Shown here in pieces: positions 1 through 10,566 of a stretch of 64,000 nucleotides of DNA; the stretch's first letter is position 1, and every line of letters begins with the position of its first letter. Made by a program: the position numbers and the translations under genes. The notes under the pieces are model-generated. The model was not told the DNA's origin. It did not search any database and worked only from the letters and a program-made list of their open reading frames with translations. The stretch spans positions 39,816,011-39,880,010 of the forward strand of contig OX328096.1 of NCBI GenBank assembly GCA_946811185.2, written 5' to 3'. This DNA comes from Hippopus hippopus (Eukaryota; Mollusca; Bivalvia; Cardiida; Cardiidae).

Positions 1-1751
1 GATTTCATCAAGACAAACATTTCAACCAATGTTCAAACCAATTGAACAATAAATGTGGCCTCTAGAGTGCCCACACAGTATTTCTTTAATTTGACCTTGT
101 GACCTAGTTTACGACCCAAGGTGACCTAAGTTCAGACTCATGTGAATTTTTATCAAGACAAATTTTCTGAATAACTTTAAAGTCAATTGAACAACGAATG
201 TGGCCTCTAGAGTGCCAACAATATATTTCCTTAACATGACCTAGTGACCTAGTTTATGACCCCAGGTGACCCAAATTCAAACACATCCAAGATTTCATCG
301 AGACAAACATTCTGACCAATTTTCAAGTCAATTGAGTTGAAAAATATGGCCTCTAGAGTGCCCACAAGGTATTTCTTTAATTTGACCTAGTGACCTTGAT
401 TAAGACCCAAAGTGACCCAAATTCAAAGTCATCACAGATTTCATCAAGATAAACATTCTGACCACATTTCAGGTCAAATGAGCAAGAAATGTGGCCTCTA
501 CAGTGCCCACAAGGTATTTCTTTAATTTGATCTAGTGACCTAGTTTATGACCACAGGTGACCCATTTTTGAAACTCATTGAACATGTTGTGCTCAGGTGG
601 GCTAACAAACTTAGTACAGATCCACTAGGAGATAATACATACCAAATATCAAAGCTCTACGCCTTCCAATTTTAAAGAAGAAGAATTTTAAAGTTTTCCT
701 TCTTTGTTCCTATGTTCGAAATTGTGACCCCCGGGGCAGGGCCAGTTTTCACCCCAGCGGGTTTATTTGAACAGACTTGGTAGAAGTCTACTAGGAGATA
801 CTACATGCCAAATATTAAAGCTCTACACCTTCCAGTTTCAGAGAAGAAGAATTTTAAAGTTTTCTTTCTTTGTTCCTGTGTTTGAACTTGTGACCCCTGA
901 GGCGGGGCCAGTTTTGTTTCCAGGGGGCATCATATGAACAAACTTGGTAGAGGTCCATTAGGAGATACTACATACCAAATATCAAAGCTCTAAGCCTTCC
1001 AGTTTCAGAGAAGAAGAATGTTAAAGTTTTCCGTCTTTGTTCCTATGTTTGAACTTGTGACCCCCGGAGCGGGGCTAGCTTTGACCCCAGGGGCATCATA
1101 TGAACAAACTTGGTAAAGGTCAATGAGGAGATACTACATACCAAATATCAAAGCTCTATGCCTTCCAGTTTCAGAGAAGAAGAATTTTAAAGTTTTCCGT
1201 CTTTGTTCCTATGTTCGAACTTGTGACCCCCAGGGTGGGGCTAGTTTTGACCCCAGGGGCATCATATGAACAAACTTGGTAGAGGTCCATGTGGAGATAC
1301 TACATACCAAATATCAAAGCTCTACGCCTTCCATTTTCAGACAAGAAGAATTTTAAAGTTTCCTTCTTTGCTCCTATGTTCGAACTTGTGACCCCCAGGG
1401 CGGGTCCAGTTTTGACCCCAGCGGGTTTATTTGAACAAACTTGGTAGAGGTCCACTAGGAGATGCTACATACCAAATATCAAAGCTCTACGCCTTCTAGT
1501 TTTATCAGAGAAGATTTTCAAAGATTTTGCATTTTTTTCCTTTTTGTTGCCATGGCAACCAGAGTTAAGGGTGGAATTCATTTCTTTGAACAGCTTTGGT
1601 AGAGCTTCACCCAAGGAACATCCCTGCCAAGTTTCATCAAGATTGGCCCAGTGGTTTAGGAGATGAAGATGTTTAAAGAAATTGTTGATGGACGACGGAC
1701 ATAGGGCAATCACAATAGCTCACCTTGAGCATGTTGTGCTCAGGTGAGCTA
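1..1751 (+). mobile_element. HINE-type element, family A, 5' end outside window
   Basis: Positions 1-575 hold about four units of a roughly 145-bp repeat ('gacctagtgacctag', 'atttcatc.agacaaacattctgacca', 'gtggcctctagagtgcccac'). An internal 'gttgtgctcaggtgggctaa' near 585-607 looks like an old 3' end. From about 600 to 1465 about five units of roughly 166 bp follow ('acttggtagaggtcca', 'ttcagagaagaagaatttt', 'gaacttgtgaccccc'). The tail has 'gttgccatggcaacc', 'gacgacggac', then the terminal hairpin (gagcatgttgtgctc) and ggtgagctaaaaa at 1724-1755. No coding capacity. The assignment to Helentron-like elements is inference from end structure. Confidence 0.7.
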
Positions 1752-2054
1752 AAAAGGACATAAATTCAAAATGCCTATCCTTGGTATATGCCTGTTAATG
1801 TAACTATGGTAAATTAATGGAGTAAGTACTCATGAATATTTTCTTTTACAACCTCTGAGGTGGTCAGTTTTATGAGTTAGCCATTTCAGTAAAGGAATCA
1901 AAGAGATATAAAAATCTCTTTGACTTCTTCTGCCAGGAGTCACTGCAGGCATTGTAATGATGATCTTTCTGTGCTATACCAAAGACATTAATTTATTCTT
2001 AAAAGACAGTTTAATGGTCAAAATGACTAAAAACAATTTCTTGAATTATTTCTG

Positions 2055-2206
2055 TTTACACCACAATCCCTAGTTTTAAAGACCCTGGGAAATATGCCTT
2101 TCAAAAACATTGTGGGAAAAGAAGAAAATGCCAAATACTCCTTTTCACTTTTCTCACTATGTTTTCTACCCTTACTAAGACAGATTAAATCACATGAGCC
2201 ATGTTT
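2055..2206. repeat. MITE-1 copy, degraded
   Basis: The short arm ('cctagttttaaagaccctggga') and the left stem (aaaacattgtgggaaaag) are readable; the right stem has decayed to 'ctcactatgttttctaccc'. It abuts the next copy at TTAACTC (2203-2209). Confidence 0.55.
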
Positions 2207-2420
2207 AACTCTTAACAAACAACATCGTTCTAGACTGGTCCTACTTGAAAGCATTTGCAGACTACAATTCAAAAGTTGATCAAATAATGAAATTTGTCCT
2301 TGAAAAATTAAGTACATAGATGACAAAGGTAAAAATGCTAGTAATCATCTTCCCAATTATGTTTTCAAAAGCCTTCTACCCCTGGGCCATTAAAACACAG
2401 GATTGTTTGGCATATGGTTG
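2203..2420. repeat. MITE-1 copy, degraded
   Basis: Begins ttaactcttaacaaacaaca and keeps the long arm ('gcatttgcagactac', 'gaaatttgtccttgaa'). The palindrome is reduced to 'aaaatgctagtaatcatctt'. Confidence 0.5.
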
Positions 2421-2544
2421 TCTGTAAATGCTTTCAATTTGGACCAGTCAACATATTCTGTGCTTAAAACTTAGTAGCTCATTTTTCTCCATTCAGGGGA
2501 AAGTAGATAATTAATAAGACAAAGGGGAAACTCTTATAACTAAA

Positions 2545-2690
2545 TATTTTAGCTAATATCTAAATATTTTCTCACTAATATCTAAATATTTTGTTTTACC
2601 TAATATCTACATATTTTCTACCTAATGTCAACATATTTTGTCCCTAATATCTATACATGTTATCCCTAATGTCTACATGTTTTCTCATAT
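2545..2690. repeat. AT-rich minisatellite, unit about 23-25 bp
   Basis: About six imperfect tandem copies of a unit like 'cctaatatctaaatattttnta', diverging toward the right ('cctaatgtctacatgttttctc'). Confidence 0.6.
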
Positions 2691-2790
2691 ATTCCTGCCA
2701 AAATAATGAGATTATAAGCACTGACTGAAAATACATCCATTCATTTATTTTAGAAGCTCAAGGTCACTCATTGAATGTCACAAAATTTCT

Positions 2791-2846
2791 TTATTGCAAT
2801 CTAACAGGTATTATAGGATCATCATCTGCCTGGGACAACGGAATCA
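2791..2846 (-). CDS. candidate terminal exon of an unidentified minus-strand gene
   Basis: Read right to left, GGGTTCAG|TG opens a frame of 18 codons including the stop (IPLSQADDDPIIPVRLQ, then TAA at 2793-2791). The stop overlaps a poly(A) signal AATAAA at 2795-2790. It starts in phase 1, matching the donor phase of the exon at 3175-3086. The acceptor lies in the degenerate end of the MITE-1 copy at 2848-3062, and the pyrimidine tract is poor. Product not recognised. A chance match is possible; support comes from the phase chain and the poly(A) signal. Confidence 0.35.
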
Positions 2847-2847
2847 C

Positions 2848-3062
2848 TGAACCCTTTTCCAGATGACAAAATTTTAGTCTTGCCCAACTTGTTAGCATTT
2901 GCATACTAAAATCTACTTGTGGCTCAAATGATGGGAATGACTTTGAAAGGGCAAAAAATATAATGGGAAAAGGTGAAAATGCTGGTTTCCAGCATTTTCC
3001 TCATTATCAACAATGTTTTCAAAAAGCCCTTTCACTCAGGGTTGCCTTGTAAAGGCTTAAGA
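2848..3062. repeat. MITE-1 copy
   Basis: Starts 'gaacccttttccagatgac' and ends 'ccttgtaaaggcttaag'. The core 'aaaatgctggtttccagcatttt' is at about 2967-2990; the outer right stem is disrupted ('cctcattatcaac'). It lies in a putative intron and its left end touches the acceptor of the candidate terminal exon. Confidence 0.65.
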
Positions 3063-3085
3063 ATGGTTGATGAAATAAGACTTAC

Positions 3086-3175
3086 CATGTATGCGTTGAA
3101 TGCGTTTGTTTTTGAAGTGATTTGGTGATGCTAATTTTCTCTTCTTATTGAGGTTTTCATGGACAGGTAAATGAG
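3086..3175 (-). CDS. candidate internal exon of an unidentified minus-strand gene
   Basis: The best-looking exon in the window: acceptor TTTTTCTCATTACAG| and donor ATG|GTAAGT enclose 90 nt with a single open frame. The reading is HLPVHENLNKKRKLASPNHF followed by KNKRIQRIH; it is strongly basic (KKRK, KNKR), which could be a nuclear signal. It enters in phase 1 and leaves in phase 1, so it joins the donor at 7592 on one side and the acceptor at 2846 on the other without a stop. Product not recognised. Confidence 0.45.
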
Positions 3176-3628
3176 CTGTAATGAGAAAAACATTCAGATA
3201 TTTATTTCTACATTCCCTAGTCAAAAATATTTCCTTGATGTTCTGATAGATTATTATTGGTGATGATTGCAGGGGTGTTGTAAAATCAGGCGTGGAAATC
3301 GTCATAACATACACTGCCACTTATGACAAAAAAAAAAAGTAATTCATCTTAACCTAATTACAAAATGTATGCTCTTTCTGAAGTTGAAAACATTAGAAGT
3401 TCAAGAATTAGTTCTCTGTAAAATTTCTGATTATGGCTTGTACAGTAAAATAAACTTACATGTCCAAAGTACCCCCCCCTCCAAAAAAAAAAAAAAAGAA
3501 TATATTTAAAATATCAGGATTTGAAACAAAAGGACATAATATGTCTGAGGGAAAAAAATTTAACAGTTAAAAAACATGATTTGACCATGCATGCACAAGG
3601 TCAAAACTCAGAACTGATATCTACCTCT

Positions 3629-3853
3629 TCAAGACATGACAAAATTTCAGGCTCATCTATACTGGAAGAATCTGTAGATGACAAATGTGGCTCAAATGAT
3701 GGTGATGGTCTTTAAAGAGGTACCTAACATTGTAAAAAAAAAAAAGAAGAAAATGCTGGTTACCAGCAATTTCTCCTTTTTCCACAATGTTTTCAAAAGC
3801 CTTTTTTTTCTATCAGTAGTGAAAACACAGGTTCATTTGCAAAAGGGGTTATA
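3629..3853. repeat. MITE-1 copy, ends eroded
   Basis: Long arm ('gatgacaaatgtggctcaaatgatgg') followed by a palindrome at about 3740-3802 ('aaaatgctggttaccagcaatttctcctttttcc'), with a poly-A expansion in the left stem. Confidence 0.55.
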
Positions 3854-3862
3854 TCAGCATTC

Positions 3863-4091
3863 TTAACCCTTTATCACACGAGAAAATTTTACACCTGTCC
3901 AAACCCAAAGCATATGCAGACACCAACTTAATCAAGGCTAATATTGCAGAAGTGTTGTCTTTGCTAGGTAGAAAACATTGTGGGAAAAGGAGAAAATGCT
4001 GGTTACCAGCATTTTCTCCTTTTCCCACAATGTTTAAACAGTCTTCTTTCTCAAGGTTGTTAAAAGTCGGCATTGTGTGGTAAAGGGTTGA
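3863..4091. repeat. MITE-1 copy, nearly intact
   Basis: Starts ttaaccctttatcacacg and ends ggtaaagggttga. It carries a perfect stem (aaaacattgtgggaaaagg, then aaaatgctggttaccagca) at about 3973-4033. Confidence 0.8.
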
Positions 4092-4285
4092 ACAGTTTCT
4101 AAGGGACATGTATCCTTGGAAGTTTTATGTTCTATATGTAGCTTAACATCCTCAGCTCCACTATATCCAGATTTATTTCTCTCTTATTGTGCACCTTATT
4201 TTTTTCTGTCAAGTCAATAATGAGGGCTGTATGATAAGCTATGAGCCTGGTATGTAGTGGTTTGACTTTTGGCAGACATGTTGCA

Positions 4286-5378
4286 TCAGTTTTTAAAATG
4301 ATACCCTTCAGTATCTATACACGTTTGCCAGTGATGTTGAAGGGCCTCTATGCCATGTTTGACCCTTTACAACACAATTTCGAGTTTTAACGACCCTGAG
4401 AATGAAGTCTTTTGAAAGAATTGTGGAAAAAGAAAAAATGCTCATTACAACCATTTTGTCCTTTTTTACACAATGTTTTCTACCCTATCAAAGACAAAAT
4501 TTATTGCCATTATTTGAGTCACATTTAATTTGTTATCAGCAAATGCTTTCAATTTGGACAAGTCTTCATCTTTGTTGTTTGGTAAAGACTCAAAGCAATT
4601 CTTTTCTTGACCCTCTAAGAAAGTTATCCACTGCACTGATAACCTCTTCATCTAACAGAAAGTGGGTGCTGGAAATGGTCTTTTTCACTTTTGAATGAGA
4701 TGAAAGTCTGGTGGAGCGAGATCAGGCAAATCAAGTAGATCCTCAATCACTTCAAAACCACAATCACTTATGGCAGCCATGGTAATGACAAACTTGTGAA
4801 CAGCGGCATTGTCCTTAACAGTTTTCAGCCACACTTAGGTTTAATATTTTCTCTTTAATTGCCTTAAAGAAGTGATGCATAATATGTCCCATTGATTTAT
4901 CCCTTTTGCAGATAATCTACCATCAGAATACCATAAGCATTCCAGGAAACAGAGGCCACAACATTTCATCCATGGTCACAAACCTCTGCAGAAAGTTAGC
5001 AGGATCTACTCTAACAGGTTCAGATTACCTGATCAGTTGTCAGAAGTCTTGGTACCCAAAGGGTTGAGAGCATTCTCATTGCAAGATCTTCCATAAGAAT
5101 GGAATGCACTCTTGCCTGTGTGTTCCCAAATGCACAAGCTACATGTATCTCTGTAGCTTGCCTGTCAGCCATAACAAAATCATGGCCTCTATTGACCATG
5201 ACTTGGATAGACATTGACAAGCCCTCCAGGACAGGCATCACCCTCAAGGCTCTGCCTGCTATGCTTAAATCACTTCAACATAACCTGACCAAAATTATTG
5301 ACACCAGCCTTCGGGTATACAGCCTTAAATAGTCAGGAAATAACAGGACTGAAAAAGGTTATCCCGGCATAACTCCAT
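4286..5378 (-). pseudogene. decayed mariner-family transposase, split by a MITE-1
   Basis: Pieces of a mariner transposase can be read right to left in shifting frames. They are an N-terminal MELCRDN (5378), a mid part with 'VHSILMEDLAMRMLSTLWVP' and 'LLTTDQ' (about 5110-5030), 'DPANFLQRFVTMDE' holding the first catalytic Asp, 'DNAAVHK' with the second, and 'LPDLAPPDFHL' with the third, 34 residues after the second. After 'DEEVISAVDNF' the frame is cut by the MITE-1 at 4362-4588. It resumes with 'GIEALQHHWQTCIDTEG' and ends in TGA at 4286. Several frameshifts and stops make it non-functional. It differs from the mariner at 34855. No terminal repeats were found. Confidence 0.75.
4362..4588. 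repeat. MITE-1 copy inside the mariner pseudogene
   Basis: Runs from 'ttgaccctttacaacaca' to 'ggtaaagactcaa'. The core is eroded ('aaaatgctcattacaaccattttgtcc'). Transposase-like codons flank it on both sides. Confidence 0.7.
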
Positions 5379-5394
5379 CAATACAAGGTTCTCA

Positions 5395-5980
5395 ACTTCT
5401 CAATCAGCCCTCATATATTCCGTTATTACATTATACCTGATTGTTTTTTTGTTTATTTGTGTTTATTTGTGTCGTTTATTTGTTTGCTTGTTCGTTTTGT
5501 TAACTTTCTTTTTCTCTATTTTGTTCACGTTGTTTATTGAGGAACTTTTGTATTTGTAACAAAAAACCATGTATGGTTTATTTATGAAATAAAATATCTA
5601 TCATCCATGAAAGTCAGTGTACTATTGATCTTCCCAAAATGAGATACTAGCACAACACCTATAATGACATGTTTTGTTATCACAGCTAGGTTTCAGGCAA
5701 AACCGGACCGTCTTTTATTGAAATTGTAAGTCTCTGATGGTCATCTTATTTGGCCAAAGCACATGCTCTGCTGGCAGCCTACTTTCTCCAAAAATCAATC
5801 AAAACATCATGGAACCAAATTATTTAGCCCTCGGAATGTGAGGGATAAGACTTCACATGCTTTGTGTGTTATCTTTGATGATCATGATCTTTGGTATTGG
5901 CTGGCTAAGATCGAACGTCTCTTTCAGTTACTTGGCACTTGAGTCTTACACAAGATGACAAAATTTTACACTTGTCAATA
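5395..5980. other. no gene seen; T-rich low-complexity stretch
   Basis: Contains a (GTTTATTT)-like run at about 5448-5500. Nothing else could be supported. Confidence 0.5.
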
Positions 5981-5984
5981 TCTA

Positions 5985-6197
5985 CCGTTTACCACACAAA
6001 CTGGACTCTTAGAAAGAAAGATTTTGAAAACATTTAGTGAAAAGGAATATGCTCGATTCAGCAATTTCTCCTTTTCCTACAATGTTTTTTACCCTTCTAC
6101 AGGCAAATCACATCATTTGAATAAAAATTAATTTGTCATCTGCAAATGCCTACAAACAGGACAAGTCTGAAATGTTGTTGTTTGGTAAAGAGTAATA
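5985..6197. repeat. MITE-1 copy, degraded
   Basis: 'cgtttaccacacaaactgg' to 'ttgtttggtaaagagtaa'. The short-arm-first orientation is retained, but the loop is lost ('atgctcgattcagcaatttctcc'). Confidence 0.6.
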
Positions 6198-6388
6198 GCA
6201 TAAATTTTGCAGATGACCAACTGAATGCAATTCAAATTATGTGACTTGTTTGTGAAAGAGTAGAAAATATTGTGGGAAAAGAGAAACAAGAGGCCAACAT
6301 TAATCTTTCTCCTTTTCTCAAAATATTTCCAAAAGCTTTACTGCCCAGGGTAGTCATAGGATGGGATTGGTAGGTAAAGGGTCAATAC
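6198..6388. repeat. MITE-1 copy, degraded, opposite orientation
   Basis: Follows the previous copy directly. Long arm first ('gatgaccaactgaatgcaattcaa'), decayed core ('ttgtgggaaaagag ... tttctccttttctc'), ending 'ggtaggtaaagggtcaa'. Confidence 0.55.
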
Positions 6389-7104
6389 ATGGATCCGTGA
6401 AGATCGATATTTGACCAATCAGGTCATCGCATTTATTATTGTCTGCTATTTCGGCTGTTAACGTTGGAGGGGTGCGATAGAATTTATTTATTTTGTGTTT
6501 TAAACGTTTAAATTTAAGAAAAAAGTTAACATATGTGCTTTGCGAACGTGTACCGCTGACGTGATATCACGCAGAGGCTGTAGACAAGTTTGAATTATGA
6601 TAATGACTGAAAATGGGACATATAAAAAGAGTTCTATCAGCCCTTCATTACACAATGGATTAATTAAGCTATAGTTTTTTCCCCTCTGAAAGATTCTGAA
6701 AGAGACACAAATGTTTTAAAATGGAAAACAAAGGTAAAAATAGATCTATATGAAATACTAATAAAATGACAATACGTTTACTTGAATATCTAACCTTGTT
6801 CAATAACCTATGCACATCCAAAAAGTGGCACTTGTCATCAATGTTTGACTTTGACGTTAATCATAACACTTGGTGCATGGAGAATATGCTGAATGTGTAG
6901 ATATAGATCAGACTACAAATTACATGCAGTGAAGTCTTGGGTTGAAACTATCTAGTATTTACAAAATGCACATTGAAGTGTAGCTCTTACTGTCTTCCTC
7001 ACTAAGAGTAGATTTCAATTATAAAAAAAGTCTAAATTCTGTACTGGTGAAAGTTCAGTTCAATATAGACAACTTGTAATTTTTTCTTTTGAATTAGCTG
7101 TTTT

Positions 7105-7338
7105 AGCCATTTACCACAAAAGCCCGAGTTTTAACGACTCTAAGAAAGACAGCTTTTGAAAGCCTTGCAGAAAAAGGAGAAAATGCCAGTAACATTCATT
7201 TTCTCCTTTTTCTCACAGCGTTTTGTGCTCTTTAAAAAAAAACAACAAATTTCAATTGATGAGTCATTTATTTTGTTGTCTGCAATTGGTTTGAGTTTGG
7301 ATTGTTCTAAAATTTTGTCATTTGGTGAAGAGTTAAAG
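7105..7338. repeat. MITE-1 copy
   Basis: From 'agccatttaccacaaaagc' to 'ggtgaagagttaa'. Core 'ggagaaaatgccagtaacattcattttctcc': the loop is widened, the stem ends still pair. Confidence 0.65.
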
Positions 7339-7591
7339 TGGATTAGCACATCTGCCATGTCAAAGGATGTGTCGGTAAACTGTTAATTGATAGGAAGTGT
7401 GTTTGATTGCAAACCAATTTGCCGCTCTAATCAACTTGACCACCCGTTGTCTTTAGTATATCATTAGATAAAACAAACTACCGTCAATGATATTAACAAG
7501 TTTGCTAATTGACGACAAACTTAACGCATTATAAAATCATCAGACAACCCTTTTCCTCTTAACCTGATATCGAAATTTTTCATAAACTTAC

Positions 7592-7676
7592 ACCTCTCTG
7601 TAGAATCAGGCAATCTACAAATTTTTCGCAATGCTTGTAATTCAGTGTTATTTAATTGGGTATGAAGTTCAGATGA
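7592..7676 (-). CDS. candidate internal exon of an unidentified minus-strand gene
   Basis: Acceptor GTTAGTAAAG|, donor GAGAGGT|GTAAGT; 85 nt, phase 0 in and phase 1 out. It reads SSELHTQLNNTELQALRKIC then RLPDSTER. The donor is strong. The acceptor is weak, with little pyrimidine tract; it was chosen because it is the only AG that keeps frame with the exon at 7888. Product not recognised. Confidence 0.4.
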
Positions 7677-7887
7677 CTTTACTAACCTTACGAAAACAAT
7701 AAGTATCTTTAATTCTATTATTCTGTGGCAAAACAGAGTTTCGTTGATGTCTTTTATTCTTTCTCACTGAAGTTCAAAACTTTGGTAAAATACAAGTAGA
7801 TCTGTTACATTGTTCGTAGTCCCCGTAATTCACCCTTTTTGTACATATCCTTGTTTAAATTAGTTCAAGCATCTTTAAATTACTTAC

Positions 7888-7979
7888 CGAGAATTCATCA
7901 TCGGCAGAAACATATGATAAAAATATTTTTTCCGGAATTTTATCGAGAAAAATAGTCATGACAGCACGATTTAAGTAGG
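7888..7979 (-). CDS. candidate exon (internal, or first coding exon from an ATG at 7959)
   Basis: The donor GAATTCTCG|GTAAGT is close to ideal. Read from AG|CC at 7979 it is 92 nt in phase 1 and joins the exon at 10741-10567. Alternatively an ATG at 7959-7957 opens 24 codons (MTIFLDKIPEKIFLSYVSAD, then DEFS), with an in-frame TAG upstream. Either reading ends in phase 0. No TATA box or other promoter could be defended just to the right (7980-8330). Product not recognised. Confidence 0.4.
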
Positions 7980-8335
7980 CTATCTGCTATACTGTATATG
8001 TATTTACTGCGGTTGTTTGGGAGCCCTTGGCAACAGTAACCAAGGAAGTCGGTTTATCTGATCACCACGGATCCATGTTTTAGAATAATATGGTGGATAA
8101 TATGTGTATCAATTCAACACAACTTTCTCCAAGCAACTCTTGTTATCTTGCCACTAACTACTTTTGGAAACACTGTGGCAAAAGAGGACATAACTTGTAT
8201 CAGCTATGAATTTTATCTTTTGTATCTATAAAGTTTTCTCCACATACTAAGCCTCAGTTTATGTTGATTATGCTTCTTAAATTGCCTAACAGTTATCAAA
8301 GTTCTCTAATTTAAAATTTGTTCTAGGAGGTAGTT

Positions 8336-8563
8336 AGCTCTTTACAACACAACGCCGACTTTTAACAACCACAAATAGAAGCCTTTTGAAAACATTGTGG
8401 GAAACAGAGAAAATGCTGGTAAGCAGCATTTTCTCCTTTTCCCACCAAGTTTTCTACCCTACCAAACAAAAAATCATATCATTGGAGCCACATTGAAATT
8501 GTCTTCTGCAAAAGCTTTCAATTTGGATGCTTGTAAATTTTGTCGTGTGGTAAAGGGTTAAAA
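8336..8563. repeat. MITE-1 copy
   Basis: 'agctctttacaacacaacg' to 'gtggtaaagggttaa'. Core 'atgctggtaagcagcat' gives a 5-nt loop in an otherwise paired stem (about 8392-8452). Confidence 0.7.
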
Positions 8564-8608
8564 CAACCAAAAATAGACCATGAATCTGTTTTCTGAGCAT
8601 CATTTTTT

Positions 8609-8826
8609 GTTTAACTTTTCACTACCTGACAAACATGTAGGCTTGTCCCACATGAAAGCATTTGCAGACAAGAATTCAACTGTAGTTCAAGTGATGGAAT
8701 TTGTCTATGATAGGGTAGAAAACATTGTGGAAAAAAAGAAGAAAATGCTGGTAAGCAGCATTTTCGCCTTTACCCACAATGCTTTCAAAAGGCTTCTTTC
8801 TTAGGGCCCTTAAAACTCAGGATTAT
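8609..8826. repeat. MITE-1 copy
   Basis: 'tttaacttttcactacctg' to 'gattatgtggtctta'. Long arm first; core 'gctggtaagcagc'. Confidence 0.65.
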
Positions 8827-9052
8827 GTGGTCTTACTCTTGACAAAACTTTCGACATTTCTAAATTCAAAGCATTTATTGACGACAAATTAAATGTGGCT
8901 CCAATGGTGTAAGTTGTTTTTGAAAGGGTAGAAAACTTTGTGGGAAAAGGAGAAAATGTTGTTTACCAGCATTTTCTCCTTTTCCCACAATGTTTTCAAA
9001 TGCCTTTATCCTGAACACATCAAAACTTGGCATTGTGTGGTATAGGGCTAAT
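8823..9052. repeat. MITE-1 copy abutting the previous one
   Basis: 'cttactcttgacaaaactttc' to 'gtggtatagggctaa'. The palindrome is at about 8931-8997, with 'aaaatgttgtttaccagcatttt' at the loop. Confidence 0.7.
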
Positions 9053-9178
9053 GTATTATTCAAACACACATTTTGCTGCAGTTTCCTGCTAACCTTATTA
9101 CTTGCAATAAATTCCTGAAGCTGCAATTAACACATTGAAATACTACATCTATAATTAATACCTAATAGTATTATGCAA

Positions 9179-9191
9179 GGGGGGGGGGGGG
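9179..9191. repeat. poly-G run of 13
   Basis: Uninterrupted G tract followed by an AG-rich stretch. The length is prone to sequencing error. Confidence 0.8.
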
Positions 9192-9311
9192 AAGAGAAGA
9201 AGAACCAGGCCCCTATCTATAAATTAATGAGAAATTACAATTTTATCCACATGGCAGAAATTCATGGGACATATTTTTTCCACCTCCTCATTTTGTCTGG
9301 ATATCTTTGTA

Positions 9312-9517
9312 ACACAGTTTAAACAGCATTTCAGAATCACATATTTCAAATGCATTTGCAGACTTCAAATTAGATGTTTCAAAATATTGAGATGTCTCTA
9401 AAACTTCTGAAAACATTGTGGAAAATGCTTGTTACCAGCATTTTCTCTTTTCTCAACAGATTTCAAGAGCCTTCTTTCCCAGGGTCATGAAATGTGGGAT
9501 TGTTAGATACTGGGTTA
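9312..9517. repeat. MITE-1 copy, degraded
   Basis: Long arm ('gcatttgcagacttcaaatta') and a partial stem ('aaaacattgtgg.aaaatgcttgttaccagcattttc'), ending 'gatactgggttaa'. Confidence 0.55.
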
Positions 9518-9602
9518 AATTTTAATTAAAAAAAAGATGGTTTGATTTGGTTCTTGCCTTATTTAGTAGCCAACAGTGCTGGCTTCATTTGTCATCTAAC
9601 AG

Positions 9603-9833
9603 TAACTGAATTGGTTGAATAGTGTTTTACAATGCTTTCAACCTTTTTTTTTTTTCAGGCATATCATGACTCACATATACATGTACATCTACTATTTCAC
9701 CAGGCTAGGGCTCAGAAGTGCCTGGCCCCATAACACTCACTAAAAAAATCCAATCGTTCAAGTGAGGATCAAACCAGGAGCCTCCAGGTTACTAATCCTA
9801 CACCTTAACAATAAGCCATGCACCACCCCAAAA
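9603..9833 (-). repeat. tRNA-derived SINE, full-length but diverged
   Basis: On the minus strand the head is tRNA-like: 'tgcatggcttattgttaagg' for box A and 'ggtttgatcc' for box B. The body shared with the copies at 9919 and 37122 follows ('ccctagcctggtg', 'tatgactgaa'), then 'ttgaaagcattgtaaaacac'. A T-run interrupts the body at 9644-9655. No target duplication found. Confidence 0.65.
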
Positions 9834-9918
9834 TCATCTGCAAGTACTGGCAAATTACAGATTACGACAAGCAAGTCACTAACTTTACCTTTCTACAACC
9901 ACTTTTGCAGAATGGCTT

Positions 9919-10150
9919 GTTGAATGGTTGACTGAATGGTGTTTTATGCTGCTTTCAACATTATTTCAGTCATATCATGGCGACAGCTCACATATTCATG
10001 TATTTTCTGGGTTTCACCAGTACTAGGCTAGGGCCTTGAAGTGTCTTGCCCAAGGACACTCCAAAAAACCCAGCCGATCAGGTGGTGCTAGAACCCGAGG
10101 CCTCCAGGTTACAAGTCCCACACTTTACCACTGAGCCACGCAGGACCCCC
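9919..10150 (-). repeat. tRNA-derived SINE
   Basis: Minus-strand head 'gggggtcctgcgtggctcag' then 'tggtaaagtgtgggacttgt' (box A) and 'gggttctagcaccacc' (box B); body 'cttgggcaagacacttcaag'; tail 'gttgaaagcagcataaaaca'. Same family as 37122-37346. Confidence 0.75.
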
Positions 10151-10257
10151 ACAGGACGGCTTGAATTGTCGGTTGAAGAAAGATGCCAACGGACATTTCT
10201 CCAATGGCTGGCTCCAAAACTGCTGGTGCTCTAAATATATCAAACTTGAGACAACTG

Positions 10258-10478
10258 GGTTATAAAATCCATGCCCCAACTGACAACAAATATCTTGAAC
10301 TGGCCAAAACCTTTGCAGAGAATACACAAAATGTGAATCAAATGATGGTATATCTTTGAAATGGTGAAAAACATTTTTAGGGAAAGAAGAAAATGCTGGT
10401 TACCACCATGTTTTCTTTCCCCAAATGTTCTAAAAACCCTACTTCCCAAAGGTCATAGAAACAGAAGAGTGTTTAGAT
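10258..10478. repeat. MITE-1 copy, degraded
   Basis: Core 'aaaatgctggttaccaccatgttttc' at about 10389-10415; both ends are eroded. Confidence 0.5.
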
Positions 10479-10483
10479 GTGAG

Positions 10484-10540
10484 GACCAACCATTATACCC
10501 CTGATTCATGTAACAACCATTATACCCCTGATTCATGTAA
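10484..10540. repeat. 26-bp perfect tandem duplication
   Basis: The unit 'aaccattatacccctgattc' plus 'atgtaa' occurs twice head to tail just left of the candidate exon donor. The core 'gattcatg' reappears inverted near 11700-11735. Confidence 0.7.
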
Positions 10541-10566
10541 AAAGGCGATGATCTCATTCTTCTTAC

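Noticed and set aside
6279..6300. 'aaacaagaggcc' inside a MITE-1, resembling an HINE head
   Set aside because: The next bases do not continue the head and no 3' end is present; drift of the MITE stem explains it.
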